From Erysipelotrichaceae bacterium (GTDB lineage: Bacteria; Bacillota_I; Bacilli_A; Erysipelotrichales; Erysipelotrichaceae): a stretch of 64,000 bases of DNA. Location: NCBI GenBank assembly GCA_017431825.1, contig JAFRKI010000002.1:219863-283862 (forward strand), read 5' to 3'. The notes under the pieces were generated by a model. The model was not told where the DNA came from. It saw only the letters and a program-made list of their open reading frames with translations, and searched no databases. This document shows, in pieces, positions 19,000-26,651 of this stretch (its first letter is position 1; each line of letters starts with the position of its first letter). The position numbers and the translations under genes are program-made.

Positions 19000-19210
19000 T
19001 ATTCTTCTCCATTAAAGCTTCTTCAGCTTCGATAAGTTGCGAAAAACGTGAAATAGGAATAATGGCCGCCATCGGTTCATTATTCTTGACGATAATCTTG
19101 ATATCATCCGGACCCAAACTGGAAATGATCTTTGCCGCCTTGCCCTGGTTGAGATAGCTTATAGGCACCAAAGAGTCCAGCATCTGTCCTACGCCGGATT
19201 TCTTACCCAT
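18992..19210 (-). CDS. Orphan Phd/YefM-like small protein
   Basis: This 72-residue protein resembles type II antitoxins of the Phd/YefM fold: an N-terminal LVPISYLNQGKAAKIISSL, then IKIIVKNNEPMAAIIPIS and RFSQLIEAEEAL. The family binds DNA as dimers and usually represses its own promoter. No toxin gene of the RelE, YoeB or Doc kind follows. Instead a membrane-anchored protein overlaps its end by 8 bases and a peptidoglycan hydrolase operon continues. A perfect consensus promoter ends 6 bases before the ATG, with no ribosome-binding site, so the mRNA is predicted to be leaderless. It may be a regulator recruited from an antitoxin; that is inference. Confidence 0.75.
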   Translation of the reverse strand: MGKKSGVGQMLDSLVPISYLNQGKAAKIISSLGPDDIKIIVKNNEPMAAIIPISRFSQLIEAEEALMEKNNG

Positions 19211-19216
19211 GACTGC

Positions 19217-19245
19217 ATTATAAAATTTATTGATATATTTGTCAA
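19217..19245 (-). promoter_or_regulatory. Perfect sigma-A promoter of the Phd-like/envelope operon
   Basis: On the minus strand TTGACA (19245-19240), a spacer of exactly 17 bases and TATAAT (19222-19217) match the housekeeping consensus at all twelve positions. The -10 ends 6 bases before the ATG. The 45 bases upstream are almost pure A/T and could act as an UP element. Confidence 0.93.
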
Positions 19246-19291
19246 TTAATTTAATTAATTATTTATTATTTATTTATATATAAATTTATCG

Positions 19292-20305
19292 TTATTCTAT
19301 TCCGTTAGGATTCTTGCAGATAAAGTTATAGGCATCCCTGCACATGTCTTCGATGTCCATCTCCGTCTTGAAGCCCAGCAGTTCTTCAGCCTTCTTCGGA
19401 TCCGCAAAGCAGGTGGCGATGTCGCCCGGCCTTCTGTCCGTTATCACATAAGGTATTTCTCTGCCGCAGGCCTTTTCGTAGGCCTTGATGATATCGAGTA
19501 CCGAATAGCCGGTACCGGTACCGACATTGATGATCTCCACGCCCTTGTGGCCGTCTGCATATTCGATAGCGGCGACGTGGGCCTTGGCCAGATCCACCAC
19601 ATGGATATAGTCTCTGACGCCCGTACCGTCTTTGGTGTCATAATCGTTGCCGAAGACGTTCAGATGATCAAGTTTGCCGACTACCACATCGGATATGTAA
19701 GGCATCAGGTTGTTTGGGATACCGTTAGGCCTTTCACCGATCAGACCGCTCTTATGAGCACCTACCGGATTGAAGTATCGTAAGATAACGGCACTCAAGT
19801 CCTTGTCGGCCTTGCCGTAGTCTTCGATTATCATCTCGTTCATGGCCTTGGTGGTTCCGTAAGGATTGGTGGTACGGCCCCTGCCGTATTCTTCCTTTAA
19901 TGGCGACTTGAAAGAGTCACCGTAAACGGTGGCGGAGCTGGAGAAGACCAGCTTATTCACTTTATATTCCTTCATCAGTTCATAGAGATTAAGTGAACCG
20001 GAGATGTTGTTTTCATAGTATTCCAAAGGCTTGACTACCGATTCGCCTACGGCCTTAAGTCCCGCAAAATGGATGACGGCCTCGAAGCCATTTTCCTTAA
20101 AGATTTCCCTTAAGGCTTCCTTATCACGGATATCGGTCCTGTAAAAGAGAGGCCTGATGCCTGTGATCTCCTTGATCCGGTCCAGGACCTTTTCGCTTGA
20201 ATTGTAAAGATTGTCGACGATTACGCATTCATGTCCCTTACTGAGCAGTTCAACGACCGTATGGGAGCCGATATATCCGGTTCCGCCCGTTACCAGTATT
20301 TTCAT
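19292..20305 (-). CDS. galE: UDP-glucose 4-epimerase
   Basis: The 337-residue SDR enzyme has the NAD-binding GGTGYIGSH at residues 7-15, SSSATVYG near 122-129 and the catalytic YGTTK near 148. It interconverts UDP-glucose and UDP-galactose and so feeds both the Leloir pathway and cell-surface glycans. A strong Shine-Dalgarno AGGAGG precedes the ATG. It is the last gene of the pyrH-to-galE unit, 9 bases after the COG2426 gene. It is separated from the galactosidase genes at 1756-5785, with which it would cooperate in galactose use. No clear terminator follows; the next 80 bases are A/T-rich and hold the next promoter. Confidence 0.96.
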   Translation of the reverse strand: MKILVTGGTGYIGSHTVVELLSKGHECVIVDNLYNSSEKVLDRIKEITGIRPLFYRTDIRDKEALREIFKENGFEAVIHFAGLKAVGESVVKPLEYYENNISGSLNLYELMKEYKVNKLVFSSSATVYGDSFKSPLKEEYGRGRTTNPYGTTKAMNEMIIEDYGKADKDLSAVILRYFNPVGAHKSGLIGERPNGIPNNLMPYISDVVVGKLDHLNVFGNDYDTKDGTGVRDYIHVVDLAKAHVAAIEYADGHKGVEIINVGTGTGYSVLDIIKAYEKACGREIPYVITDRRPGDIATCFADPKKAEELLGFKTEMDIEDMCRDAYNFICKNPNGIE

Positions 20306-20314
20306 AAAGACCTC

Positions 20315-20797
20315 CTAAAAGACCAGATTAAAGGCACCTAAGATGCCGTTTGATACAAGACCCATGATGATGCCGGCCAGGATTACGCCGCATACTACCG
20401 CGATGACGGATTTCCTGAAATCCAGATCCAGGAAGCTGGCAGCCAGCGTTCCCGTCCAGGCTCCGGTACCCGGGATCGGTATGCCTACGAAAAGGAACAG
20501 ACCGATATAGGCTCCTTTATCGGACCTCTGCAGCAGCTTTTCCTTGGCTTTTTCGCCTTTCTCGATGAAGAAAGCCGCAAAGTTCCTGACCTTTTCCTTC
20601 CTGCTGGCGCTCAGCCACTCCAGGACCTTGCGCGCAAAGAAGAAGATGAAAGGTACCGGCAGCATGTTGCCGATGATGGCGATGATATATGAAGGCAGCA
20701 GCGGCAGTCCGAAAACCACCGCATAAGGAATGGCTCCTCTTAATTCGATCAGAGGAACCATCGATACCAGAAATACTATCAGATATTTTTTAAACAT
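20315..20797 (-). CDS. COG2426 small integral membrane protein (annotated small multidrug export)
   Basis: The 160-residue membrane protein has four to five hydrophobic segments. The family signature begins with PLIELRGAIPYAV (residues 16-28), followed by the glycine/proline-rich IPIPGTGAWTGTLAA (about 107-121). It belongs to the COG2426 family, labelled putative small multidrug export in databases with little experimental support; DedA-like lipid transport roles have been discussed for similar folds. It lies 9 bases after rseP and 9 bases before galE, inside a membrane/lipid biogenesis operon, which makes an envelope role more natural than drug export. Confidence 0.8.
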   Translation of the reverse strand: MFKKYLIVFLVSMVPLIELRGAIPYAVVFGLPLLPSYIIAIIGNMLPVPFIFFFARKVLEWLSASRKEKVRNFAAFFIEKGEKAKEKLLQRSDKGAYIGLFLFVGIPIPGTGAWTGTLAASFLDLDFRKSVIAVVCGVILAGIIMGLVSNGILGAFNLVF

Positions 20798-20806
20798 AAG
20801 ACCCTC

Positions 20807-21892
20807 CTATCCCAAGATCTTAAGGATGTCATGTCCGGTCGCAAAGATGAAGATCAGGATGAACAGAATGACCGAAGCCGTCATGATGAAGTTCTCGACG
20901 TTCTTCGGTATCGGTCTTCTGATGATGGCTTCGATGAGCGTAAGGACAACTCTTCCTCCATCCAGAGCCGGGATCGGTATCAGATTGAAGATGCCGATAT
21001 TGAGCGAAAGGATGGCAGCCAACAGGAAGTAGGAAGACAGCCCATAGGATACGGCCTGTGAGGTGACATTATAGATGCCTACCGGACCGGAAAGATTCTC
21101 CAGTCCCACTCCCTTGAACAGTCCCAGAACGGATGTCCAGATCAGCTTGGTCATTTCCTTCAGATACGAGAAGGCAAAGGAAAAACAGTTGAAGATGTTT
21201 ATATCTGCCAGATCATATTCATAGGAAGTGATGCCCATCTTATAGGAAGCGGTCTCTTCGTTATAGGCCGGAGTGACACTGATGTCGATGATCTCGTCGT
21301 TTCTTCTTACCTTGAGCTTTATTTCCCCTTCTTCATAAAGATTCAGGAAATCGCTGAGTTCCGCAAAAGTATCGGGAGCGATGGAATAGCCGTTGACCAG
21401 CCTGGCTTCAAGTATCTCATCGTCCTTCTGTAAGCCCGCATTGTATGCAGGTGAATTGACAGTCACTTCATTTATCACCGGTTTCGGGGAAACGGCAGCC
21501 TGTCCGACTGAAAGATAGACCATGGCTACGATGAACAGAGCCAGGATGAAGTTCATGAATACTCCGCTCAACAGGATGATGATCTTTTTCCACTTGGCGA
21601 TGCCCGTCAGTGTCCTTTCTTCCGGTATGCTTTCGACATCGACTTCCGGCGCATTCTCTAATGCCGTATCGTTATCGCCGACCATGGCACAATAGCCGCC
21701 TATCGGCAGCATCCTTACCGAAAAGATCGTTTCCTTTCCCTTACAGGAAAAGAGCTTCTTGCCCATGCCGATGGAGTATTCCGTCACATAGACATTGAAG
21801 ATCTTGGCACTCAAAAAGTGTCCGAATTCATGTACGGAAATGATCACTGTCAGCATCAGTATAAAGAGGATAAAGGTAACGATACTATTCAT
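20807..21892 (-). CDS. rseP: Site-2 intramembrane zinc metalloprotease RseP
   Basis: The 361-residue M50 protease has the zinc motif HEFGH at residues 21-25 in the first membrane helix, a single PDZ domain (about 135-215), and the third zinc ligand in ALDGGRVV near 310. It cleaves transmembrane segments of anti-sigma factors or leftover signal peptides within the membrane. It overlaps the end of dxr by 8 bases, the standard Firmicute arrangement cdsA-dxr-rseP. In many relatives proS follows; here a COG2426 gene and galE do instead. Confidence 0.95.
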   Translation of the reverse strand: MNSIVTFILFILMLTVIISVHEFGHFLSAKIFNVYVTEYSIGMGKKLFSCKGKETIFSVRMLPIGGYCAMVGDNDTALENAPEVDVESIPEERTLTGIAKWKKIIILLSGVFMNFILALFIVAMVYLSVGQAAVSPKPVINEVTVNSPAYNAGLQKDDEILEARLVNGYSIAPDTFAELSDFLNLYEEGEIKLKVRRNDEIIDISVTPAYNEETASYKMGITSYEYDLADINIFNCFSFAFSYLKEMTKLIWTSVLGLFKGVGLENLSGPVGIYNVTSQAVSYGLSSYFLLAAILSLNIGIFNLIPIPALDGGRVVLTLIEAIIRRPIPKNVENFIMTASVILFILIFIFATGHDILKILG

Positions 21893-23033
21893 TGTTTGCC
21901 CAGCTGTTTCTTACATATTCCTTGGCCCACTTATGGTATTCGATCAGATCGTCCTCATCGGGATCATGGATGAAGTGGGCAGCTTTAAGTGTCTTGATGA
22001 CATAGTCTTCTATTTCATGGAATTTGATGCGTCTGTTCAGGAACAGATCGACGGCTTCATCGTTGGCACCGAGAAGAACGGCACCGAAATTGCCGCCGAA
22101 ACTGCCGACATCCTTGGCCAGCTTGACCAGCGGATATCTTGAGTAATCGACTTTTTCAAAGCTCAAGTCGATAGGTTTTGAAAAATCCATATATTTTACG
22201 GTATCGTCTCTGACGTTTTCCGGATAAAGCAAGGCATACTTGATCGGCAGACGCATGTCCGGTATCGACATCTGTGCCATGACCGTCCCGTCTTCGAATT
22301 CCACCATGGAATGGACTATCGAAGATCTGTGGATGACGGTCTCGATCCTGTCGAAAGGAATGTCAAAGAGATAATGGGCTTCCATCACTTCAAAGCCCTT
22401 GTTCATCATGGTGGCGGAATCGATTGTTATCTTGTGCCCCATCGACCAGGTCGGATGCTTAAGAGCGTCTTCAAGAGTAACGTCCCTGAGCTCTTCCCTC
22501 GTTTTATCCCTGAATGAACCGCCCGATGCGGTGATTATCAGTCTGCGGATGTTTTCCGGATTGCGGTTCTGGATGCACTGCAGTATCGCGGAATGCTCGG
22601 AATCGATAGGCAGCAGCTTCACGCCGTTTTCCTTAACGGCTTTCATGACGATGTCGCCGCCGGCAACAAGGGTCTCCTTGTTGGCAAGGGCGATATCCTT
22701 ATGTTTTCTGATGGCATTCAAAGTAGGCTTGTAGCCGATGAAACCGACTACCGCATTTACCAGCATGTCATAGGAGTCTTCCTCGACGATCTTCTCCAGC
22801 CCCTTTTCTCCGAAATAGAAACGGGTATTCGGATACTGTCTGGCCAGTGTTTCATCCGCTTCTTTGGCATAGACGTATTCCAGAGGGAATTCTGACAGGA
22901 GCTGCCTTAAAAAGCCGATGTTTTCGTAGACACCGGCACCGACAAGCTGCAGCTTGTCCGGATGCTGTTTAATGATCTCTATCGTCTGGGTGCCGATCGA
23001 TCCGCTGGCACCGAGCAATAATAACTTTTTCAT
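21885..23033 (-). CDS. dxr: 1-deoxy-D-xylulose 5-phosphate reductoisomerase
   Basis: The 382-residue enzyme commits carbon to the non-mevalonate isoprenoid pathway by converting DXP to MEP with NADPH. The nucleotide-binding LGASGSIGTQT is at 7-17. The metal and substrate loops DSEHSAI, GGSFRD and MNKGFEVMEAHYLF are all intact. It overlaps cdsA by 4 bases and rseP by 8. Its product supplies the precursor that the adjacent uppS turns into the undecaprenyl carrier. Confidence 0.97.
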   Translation of the reverse strand: MKKLLLLGASGSIGTQTIEIIKQHPDKLQLVGAGVYENIGFLRQLLSEFPLEYVYAKEADETLARQYPNTRFYFGEKGLEKIVEEDSYDMLVNAVVGFIGYKPTLNAIRKHKDIALANKETLVAGGDIVMKAVKENGVKLLPIDSEHSAILQCIQNRNPENIRRLIITASGGSFRDKTREELRDVTLEDALKHPTWSMGHKITIDSATMMNKGFEVMEAHYLFDIPFDRIETVIHRSSIVHSMVEFEDGTVMAQMSIPDMRLPIKYALLYPENVRDDTVKYMDFSKPIDLSFEKVDYSRYPLVKLAKDVGSFGGNFGAVLLGANDEAVDLFLNRRIKFHEIEDYVIKTLKAAHFIHDPDEDDLIEYHKWAKEYVRNSWANNE

Positions 23034-23794
23034 CTTAAGAATACCGAAATAGCTCCGTAAATGAGAAGCGTGAATGTAAGTGAATCAAAGCGGTCCATAA
23101 CACCGCCGTGTCCCGGAATGATCTGGGAGAAATCCTTGACTCCGTAGTGTCTTTTGATCAGGCTGAAGGCCAGATCGCCTATCTGAGAGACAATTGGCAA
23201 TATGATACTACAAACCAGGATAAAAGCAAGTCCGATGCCGAAGAAATTACAGAACCAGGCATAGATGAAGGAAGTGAGTCCTCCGAAAAGCCAGCCGCCG
23301 ATAAAGCCTTCGATGGTCTTCTTGGGCGATATGCGTTCATTGAGCTTGTGCTTGCCGAACTTCATTCCCGTGAAATACGCAAAGACATCCGTCACGAAAG
23401 CGATGATGACGACGTATCCCAGCAGCCACTTGTTCTCCAGCTGGACGTGGATCATCTGATAGACCGCGAAGGAAAGGATGACGCTTTCGATGAAACTGGC
23501 GGCCGCATCGTCGAAATCGACGCTCTCATCAAAGATGGCCAGCGTTATCAGGAAGACGATCAGCCATAAGGTAAGGCCCAGCGCCTTCTCATAGAAGGCG
23601 TTTAAAAGGACCATGTATATGACCATGATGGCATATTCCAGCCAGTTTACCGGCTTGTTGCGGGTGCTGCAGAATTCATAGAGACCGTAAAGACCGATAA
23701 AGGCTACTACCGGCCAGTAAAACCAGCCCCCGAAGTAGAGACATATGATCGCGTAGATGCCGATAACGGCACCGCTAATTATTCTTTTCTTCAT
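23030..23794 (-). CDS. cdsA: Phosphatidate cytidylyltransferase
   Basis: This 254-residue polytopic protein makes CDP-diacylglycerol from CTP and phosphatidic acid. The C-terminal family signature is clear: KRHYGVKDFSQIIPGHGG then DRFDS (about 213-236), including the metal-binding aspartates. It overlaps uppS by 20 bases and dxr by 4, so translation of the block is coupled. Length is at the short end of the family's range. Confidence 0.96.
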   Translation of the reverse strand: MKKRIISGAVIGIYAIICLYFGGWFYWPVVAFIGLYGLYEFCSTRNKPVNWLEYAIMVIYMVLLNAFYEKALGLTLWLIVFLITLAIFDESVDFDDAAASFIESVILSFAVYQMIHVQLENKWLLGYVVIIAFVTDVFAYFTGMKFGKHKLNERISPKKTIEGFIGGWLFGGLTSFIYAWFCNFFGIGLAFILVCSIILPIVSQIGDLAFSLIKRHYGVKDFSQIIPGHGGVMDRFDSLTFTLLIYGAISVFLR

Positions 23795-24485
23795 TCAGCC
23801 CTCCAAACCTTCTGGTCCTTTTCCGGTACTCTTCGATGCACTTATCCAGATCATCAGGCGTAAAGTCCGGCCAGTAAGTATCGGTAAAAATGAACTCGCT
23901 GTAGGCCAGCTGATACAGAAGGAAGTTGGATATGCGCTGTTCATTGCTGGTACGGATCATCAGATCCACTTCCGGAAGATCCTTCGTATAAAGGTACTTC
24001 TTGAAAGATTCTTTGGTCAGTGAACGCGCCTTCCCTTCCTTGTAGTCCCTGGCATAGTCTTTGGCCGCTTTTACGATCTCATCCTGACCGCCGTAGTTAA
24101 GCGCGAAGTTCAGGATCATGCCGGTATTCTTTGAGGTCTTTCTGATCGCATCCCTGAAGATCTTCTTCGCTTCCTCGGGTATCCGGTTAAGTGAGCCGAT
24201 CATCGTTATCTTTATGTTGTTTTCCATCAGTTCCTTAAGATAGGACTCAAAGAAGAGCTTGGGAAGCGACATGATGTAGCTGACTTCCTTTTCCGGTCTT
24301 TTCCAGTTTTCCGTGGAAAACGCATAAAGAGTCAGACATCTGATGCCCAACTTATTAGCGTAGATGGCAATCTCCCTTACTTTTTCAACGCCCTTCTTAT
24401 GGCCCATGGTACGTGGCAGTCTGCGTTTCTTTGCCCACCTGCCGTTACCGTCCATAATAATGGCGATGTGATTAAGTTCGTTCAT
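23775..24485 (-). CDS. uppS: Undecaprenyl diphosphate synthase (isoprenyl transferase)
   Basis: The 236-residue cis-prenyltransferase shows the pyrophosphate-binding IMDGNGRWAKKR (residues 10-21), GHKKGVEK (28-35), LTLYAFSTENW and the C-terminal RTSNEQRISNFLLYQ block. It makes the C55 lipid carrier for peptidoglycan and wall polymers. It starts directly after the frr stop codon and overlaps cdsA. This order, frr-uppS-cdsA-dxr-rseP, is the classic Bacillota arrangement. Confidence 0.97.
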   Translation of the reverse strand: MNELNHIAIIMDGNGRWAKKRRLPRTMGHKKGVEKVREIAIYANKLGIRCLTLYAFSTENWKRPEKEVSYIMSLPKLFFESYLKELMENNIKITMIGSLNRIPEEAKKIFRDAIRKTSKNTGMILNFALNYGGQDEIVKAAKDYARDYKEGKARSLTKESFKKYLYTKDLPEVDLMIRTSNEQRISNFLLYQLAYSEFIFTDTYWPDFTPDDLDKCIEEYRKRTRRFGGLNEEKNN

Positions 24486-25025
24486 TTAAATGGTCATTAT
24501 TTCTTTTTCTTTGGCTTTGGCAACTTCATCGACCTTGGCGATGAAGTTGTCCGTAGTCTTCTGGATCTGATCCTGGAGGTCCTTGGCGGTATCTTCAGGA
24601 ATGCTCTTGTCCTTCTTGACTTCGTCATTGCCGTCTCTTCTGATGTTTCTGACGGCTACCTTGGCCTCTTCAGCCATCTTGGCTACGTCCTTACAGTAGC
24701 CCTTTCTGGTCTCTTCGGTAAGAGCCGGAACGGTGATCCTGATGCAGGAACCGTCATTCTGCGGCGGTAAGCCGATATCCGAAGTATTGATGGCTCTTTC
24801 GATGTCCTTAAGGCTGGAAGCATCGTAAGGCTTGATCATGATGGTCTTGCCTTCCTGAATGGCTACCGAAGCGATCTGGTTGATCGGTGTCGGCGTGCCG
24901 TAGTAATCGACTTCCACACCGTCCAGAATGGAAGGATTGGCCCTTCCGGTCCTGACCTTGGTAAGATTACGTTCAAAAGCTTCTACAGCTTTCTCCATTC
25001 TTTCTTCAATATTCTTAATTTCCAT
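24486..25025 (-). CDS. frr: Ribosome recycling factor
   Basis: The 179-residue protein has the three-helix-bundle plus beta-domain pattern. The RTGRANPS loop (about 26-33) and YYGTPTPINQIASV (about 41-54) are diagnostic. With EF-G it splits post-termination ribosomes. It lies 9 bases after pyrH, with which it is paired in most bacteria. Confidence 0.97.
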   Translation of the reverse strand: MEIKNIEERMEKAVEAFERNLTKVRTGRANPSILDGVEVDYYGTPTPINQIASVAIQEGKTIMIKPYDASSLKDIERAINTSDIGLPPQNDGSCIRITVPALTEETRKGYCKDVAKMAEEAKVAVRNIRRDGNDEVKKDKSIPEDTAKDLQDQIQKTTDNFIAKVDEVAKAKEKEIMTI

Positions 25026-25034
25026 AAAAACTCC

Positions 25035-25724
25035 TTATCTGATCACGGTACCGACAGCCTTGCCTTTGGCGGCCTTTACGATGTTGTTTTTGGCTGCCAT
25101 GTCGAAGACGAAGGCTTCGATGTGATTCTTCCTGCAGATCTCTGCGGCCCGCAGGTCTATAACACCTAAGTTATTTTTAATTATATCATCAAATGTTATT
25201 TCATCGTATCTGGTAGCGGTCGGGTCGGTATCAGGATCGGCCGTATAGACGCCGTCCACGCCGTTCTTGGCCATCAGGATGACATCGGCATTGATATCCT
25301 TGGCTCTTAAGGCACTGCCGGTATCGGTCGAGAAGAAAGGCTTGCCGGTACCGCCGCCGAAGACGACGACGACCTTTTTCTTCAGCAGGGAAATGGCCTT
25401 TTCCTTGGTGTAATCGGCAACACGCTGGACCTTGATGGTCGACAGGGTCTTGGCCTTGATGCCGTTCTTGATGAGGGCAGCCGTCAGCATCTGCGCATTC
25501 ATGACGGTAGCTTCCATGCCGACATAGTCGGCTTCTCTCTTGTCGAAACCGAGTTTTTCGAAGGTACGTCCGCGGCAGATATTGCCTCCGCCGACGACGA
25601 CACCCACTTCGATGCCGTCTTTCACCAGTTTTTTGATCTGCTTGGCCAGATCGTCCATGACTTTCACGTCATACGGGCAGCCCATAGCTTCACCCGATAG
25701 TTTTAACAATACTCTCTTGTACAT
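25035..25724 (-). CDS. pyrH: UMP kinase
   Basis: From the ATG at 25724 the product is 229 residues, starting MYKRVLLKLSGEAMG, which fits the amino-acid-kinase family of bacterial UMP kinases. Further motifs are GVVVGGGNICRG, DYVGMEAT and MAKNGVDGVY. GGAG lies 6 bases before this ATG; an in-frame GTG four codons earlier overlaps that site and is not preferred. The enzyme phosphorylates UMP to UDP. A rho-independent terminator lies between tsf and this start, with its T-run touching the ribosome-binding site. Expression therefore depends on read-through or an undetected promoter. Confidence 0.96.
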   Translation of the reverse strand: MYKRVLLKLSGEAMGCPYDVKVMDDLAKQIKKLVKDGIEVGVVVGGGNICRGRTFEKLGFDKREADYVGMEATVMNAQMLTAALIKNGIKAKTLSTIKVQRVADYTKEKAISLLKKKVVVVFGGGTGKPFFSTDTGSALRAKDINADVILMAKNGVDGVYTADPDTDPTATRYDEITFDDIIKNNLGVIDLRAAEICRKNHIEAFVFDMAAKNNIVKAAKGKAVGTVIR

Positions 25725-25737
25725 AAATTTCTCCACG

Positions 25738-25762
25738 AAAAAAAGAGACTTTAGGTCTCTTT
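25738..25762 (-). terminator. Terminator between tsf and pyrH
   Basis: On the minus strand an 8-bp stem (AAAGAGAC with GTCTCTTT, five-base loop) leads into seven to eight T and then straight into the pyrH Shine-Dalgarno. It probably lowers expression of pyrH and following genes relative to rpsB-tsf. Confidence 0.88.
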
Positions 25763-25763
25763 A

Positions 25764-26651
25764 TTATTTACCCATCTGTTTGGCAACTTCTTCAGCAAAG
25801 TTCTCTTCTCTCTTTTCGAGACCTTCACCGACCATGTACCTTACAAATGACTTGACATTGGCATTGGCGCCTTTAAGAACAGCTGAAACCTTCTGACCAG
25901 GGTCCTTGAAGTATTCCTGATCGACCAGGCACATTTCCTTAAGAGACTTGGAAACCTTACCGGCGATGGCACCTTCGATGACCTTTTCCGGCTTGCCTTC
26001 GAATGAAGGATCGTTCTTAACGATCTCCGTCTGGACTTCCTTTTCGTGCTCTACTACTTCTGCAGGCATTTCCGCACTGGAAACATAGCTAGGAGCCATG
26101 GATGCGATCTGCATGGCCATGTCCTTGGCTAAAGCCTCATCACCGCCGTCCATGACACATAAAGTGGAGATCTTGCCACCCATATGGATATAGGAACCGA
26201 AGAGCTCTTCGGCAGTCTTTTCAACGATGGCAAACCTTCTTAAGACGATCTTTTCACCGATGGTAGCGGTAGCTTCGATGAAGAGGTCATTTAAAGTCTT
26301 ACCGTCGACCGGTAAAGCCAGGGCTTCTTCATTGGTCCTGACATCAGATGCCAGGATGGTCCTGACGGTCTTGTCTAAAAGATCCTGGAACTGTTCGTTC
26401 TTGGCGACGAAGTCGGTCTCGGAGTTGATCTCAACGAGACATCCCTTATTGCCGTCGACCAGGACCTTGCTTAAACCTTCGGCAGCGATCCTGCTGGCCT
26501 TCTTGATGGATTTCGCAATACCCTTTTCTCTTAACCAGTCGATGGCCTTATCCATATCACCGTCGGATTCTGTCAGCGCATTCTTGCAGTCCAGCATTCC
26601 GGCACCGGTCTTTTCTCTTAATTCCTTAACCTGAGCAGCAGTTACAGCCAT
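25764..26651 (-). CDS. tsf: Elongation factor Ts
   Basis: The 295-residue guanine-nucleotide exchange factor for EF-Tu begins with the conserved TAAQVKELREKTGAGMLDCK UBA-like segment. It carries the TDFVAKNEQF signature near residues 78-87. Length is normal. It starts at the base where the rpsB stop ends (TAATG), so translation of the pair is coupled, and it ends right before a terminator. Confidence 0.97.
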   Translation of the reverse strand: MAVTAAQVKELREKTGAGMLDCKNALTESDGDMDKAIDWLREKGIAKSIKKASRIAAEGLSKVLVDGNKGCLVEINSETDFVAKNEQFQDLLDKTVRTILASDVRTNEEALALPVDGKTLNDLFIEATATIGEKIVLRRFAIVEKTAEELFGSYIHMGGKISTLCVMDGGDEALAKDMAMQIASMAPSYVSSAEMPAEVVEHEKEVQTEIVKNDPSFEGKPEKVIEGAIAGKVSKSLKEMCLVDQEYFKDPGQKVSAVLKGANANVKSFVRYMVGEGLEKREENFAEEVAKQMGK

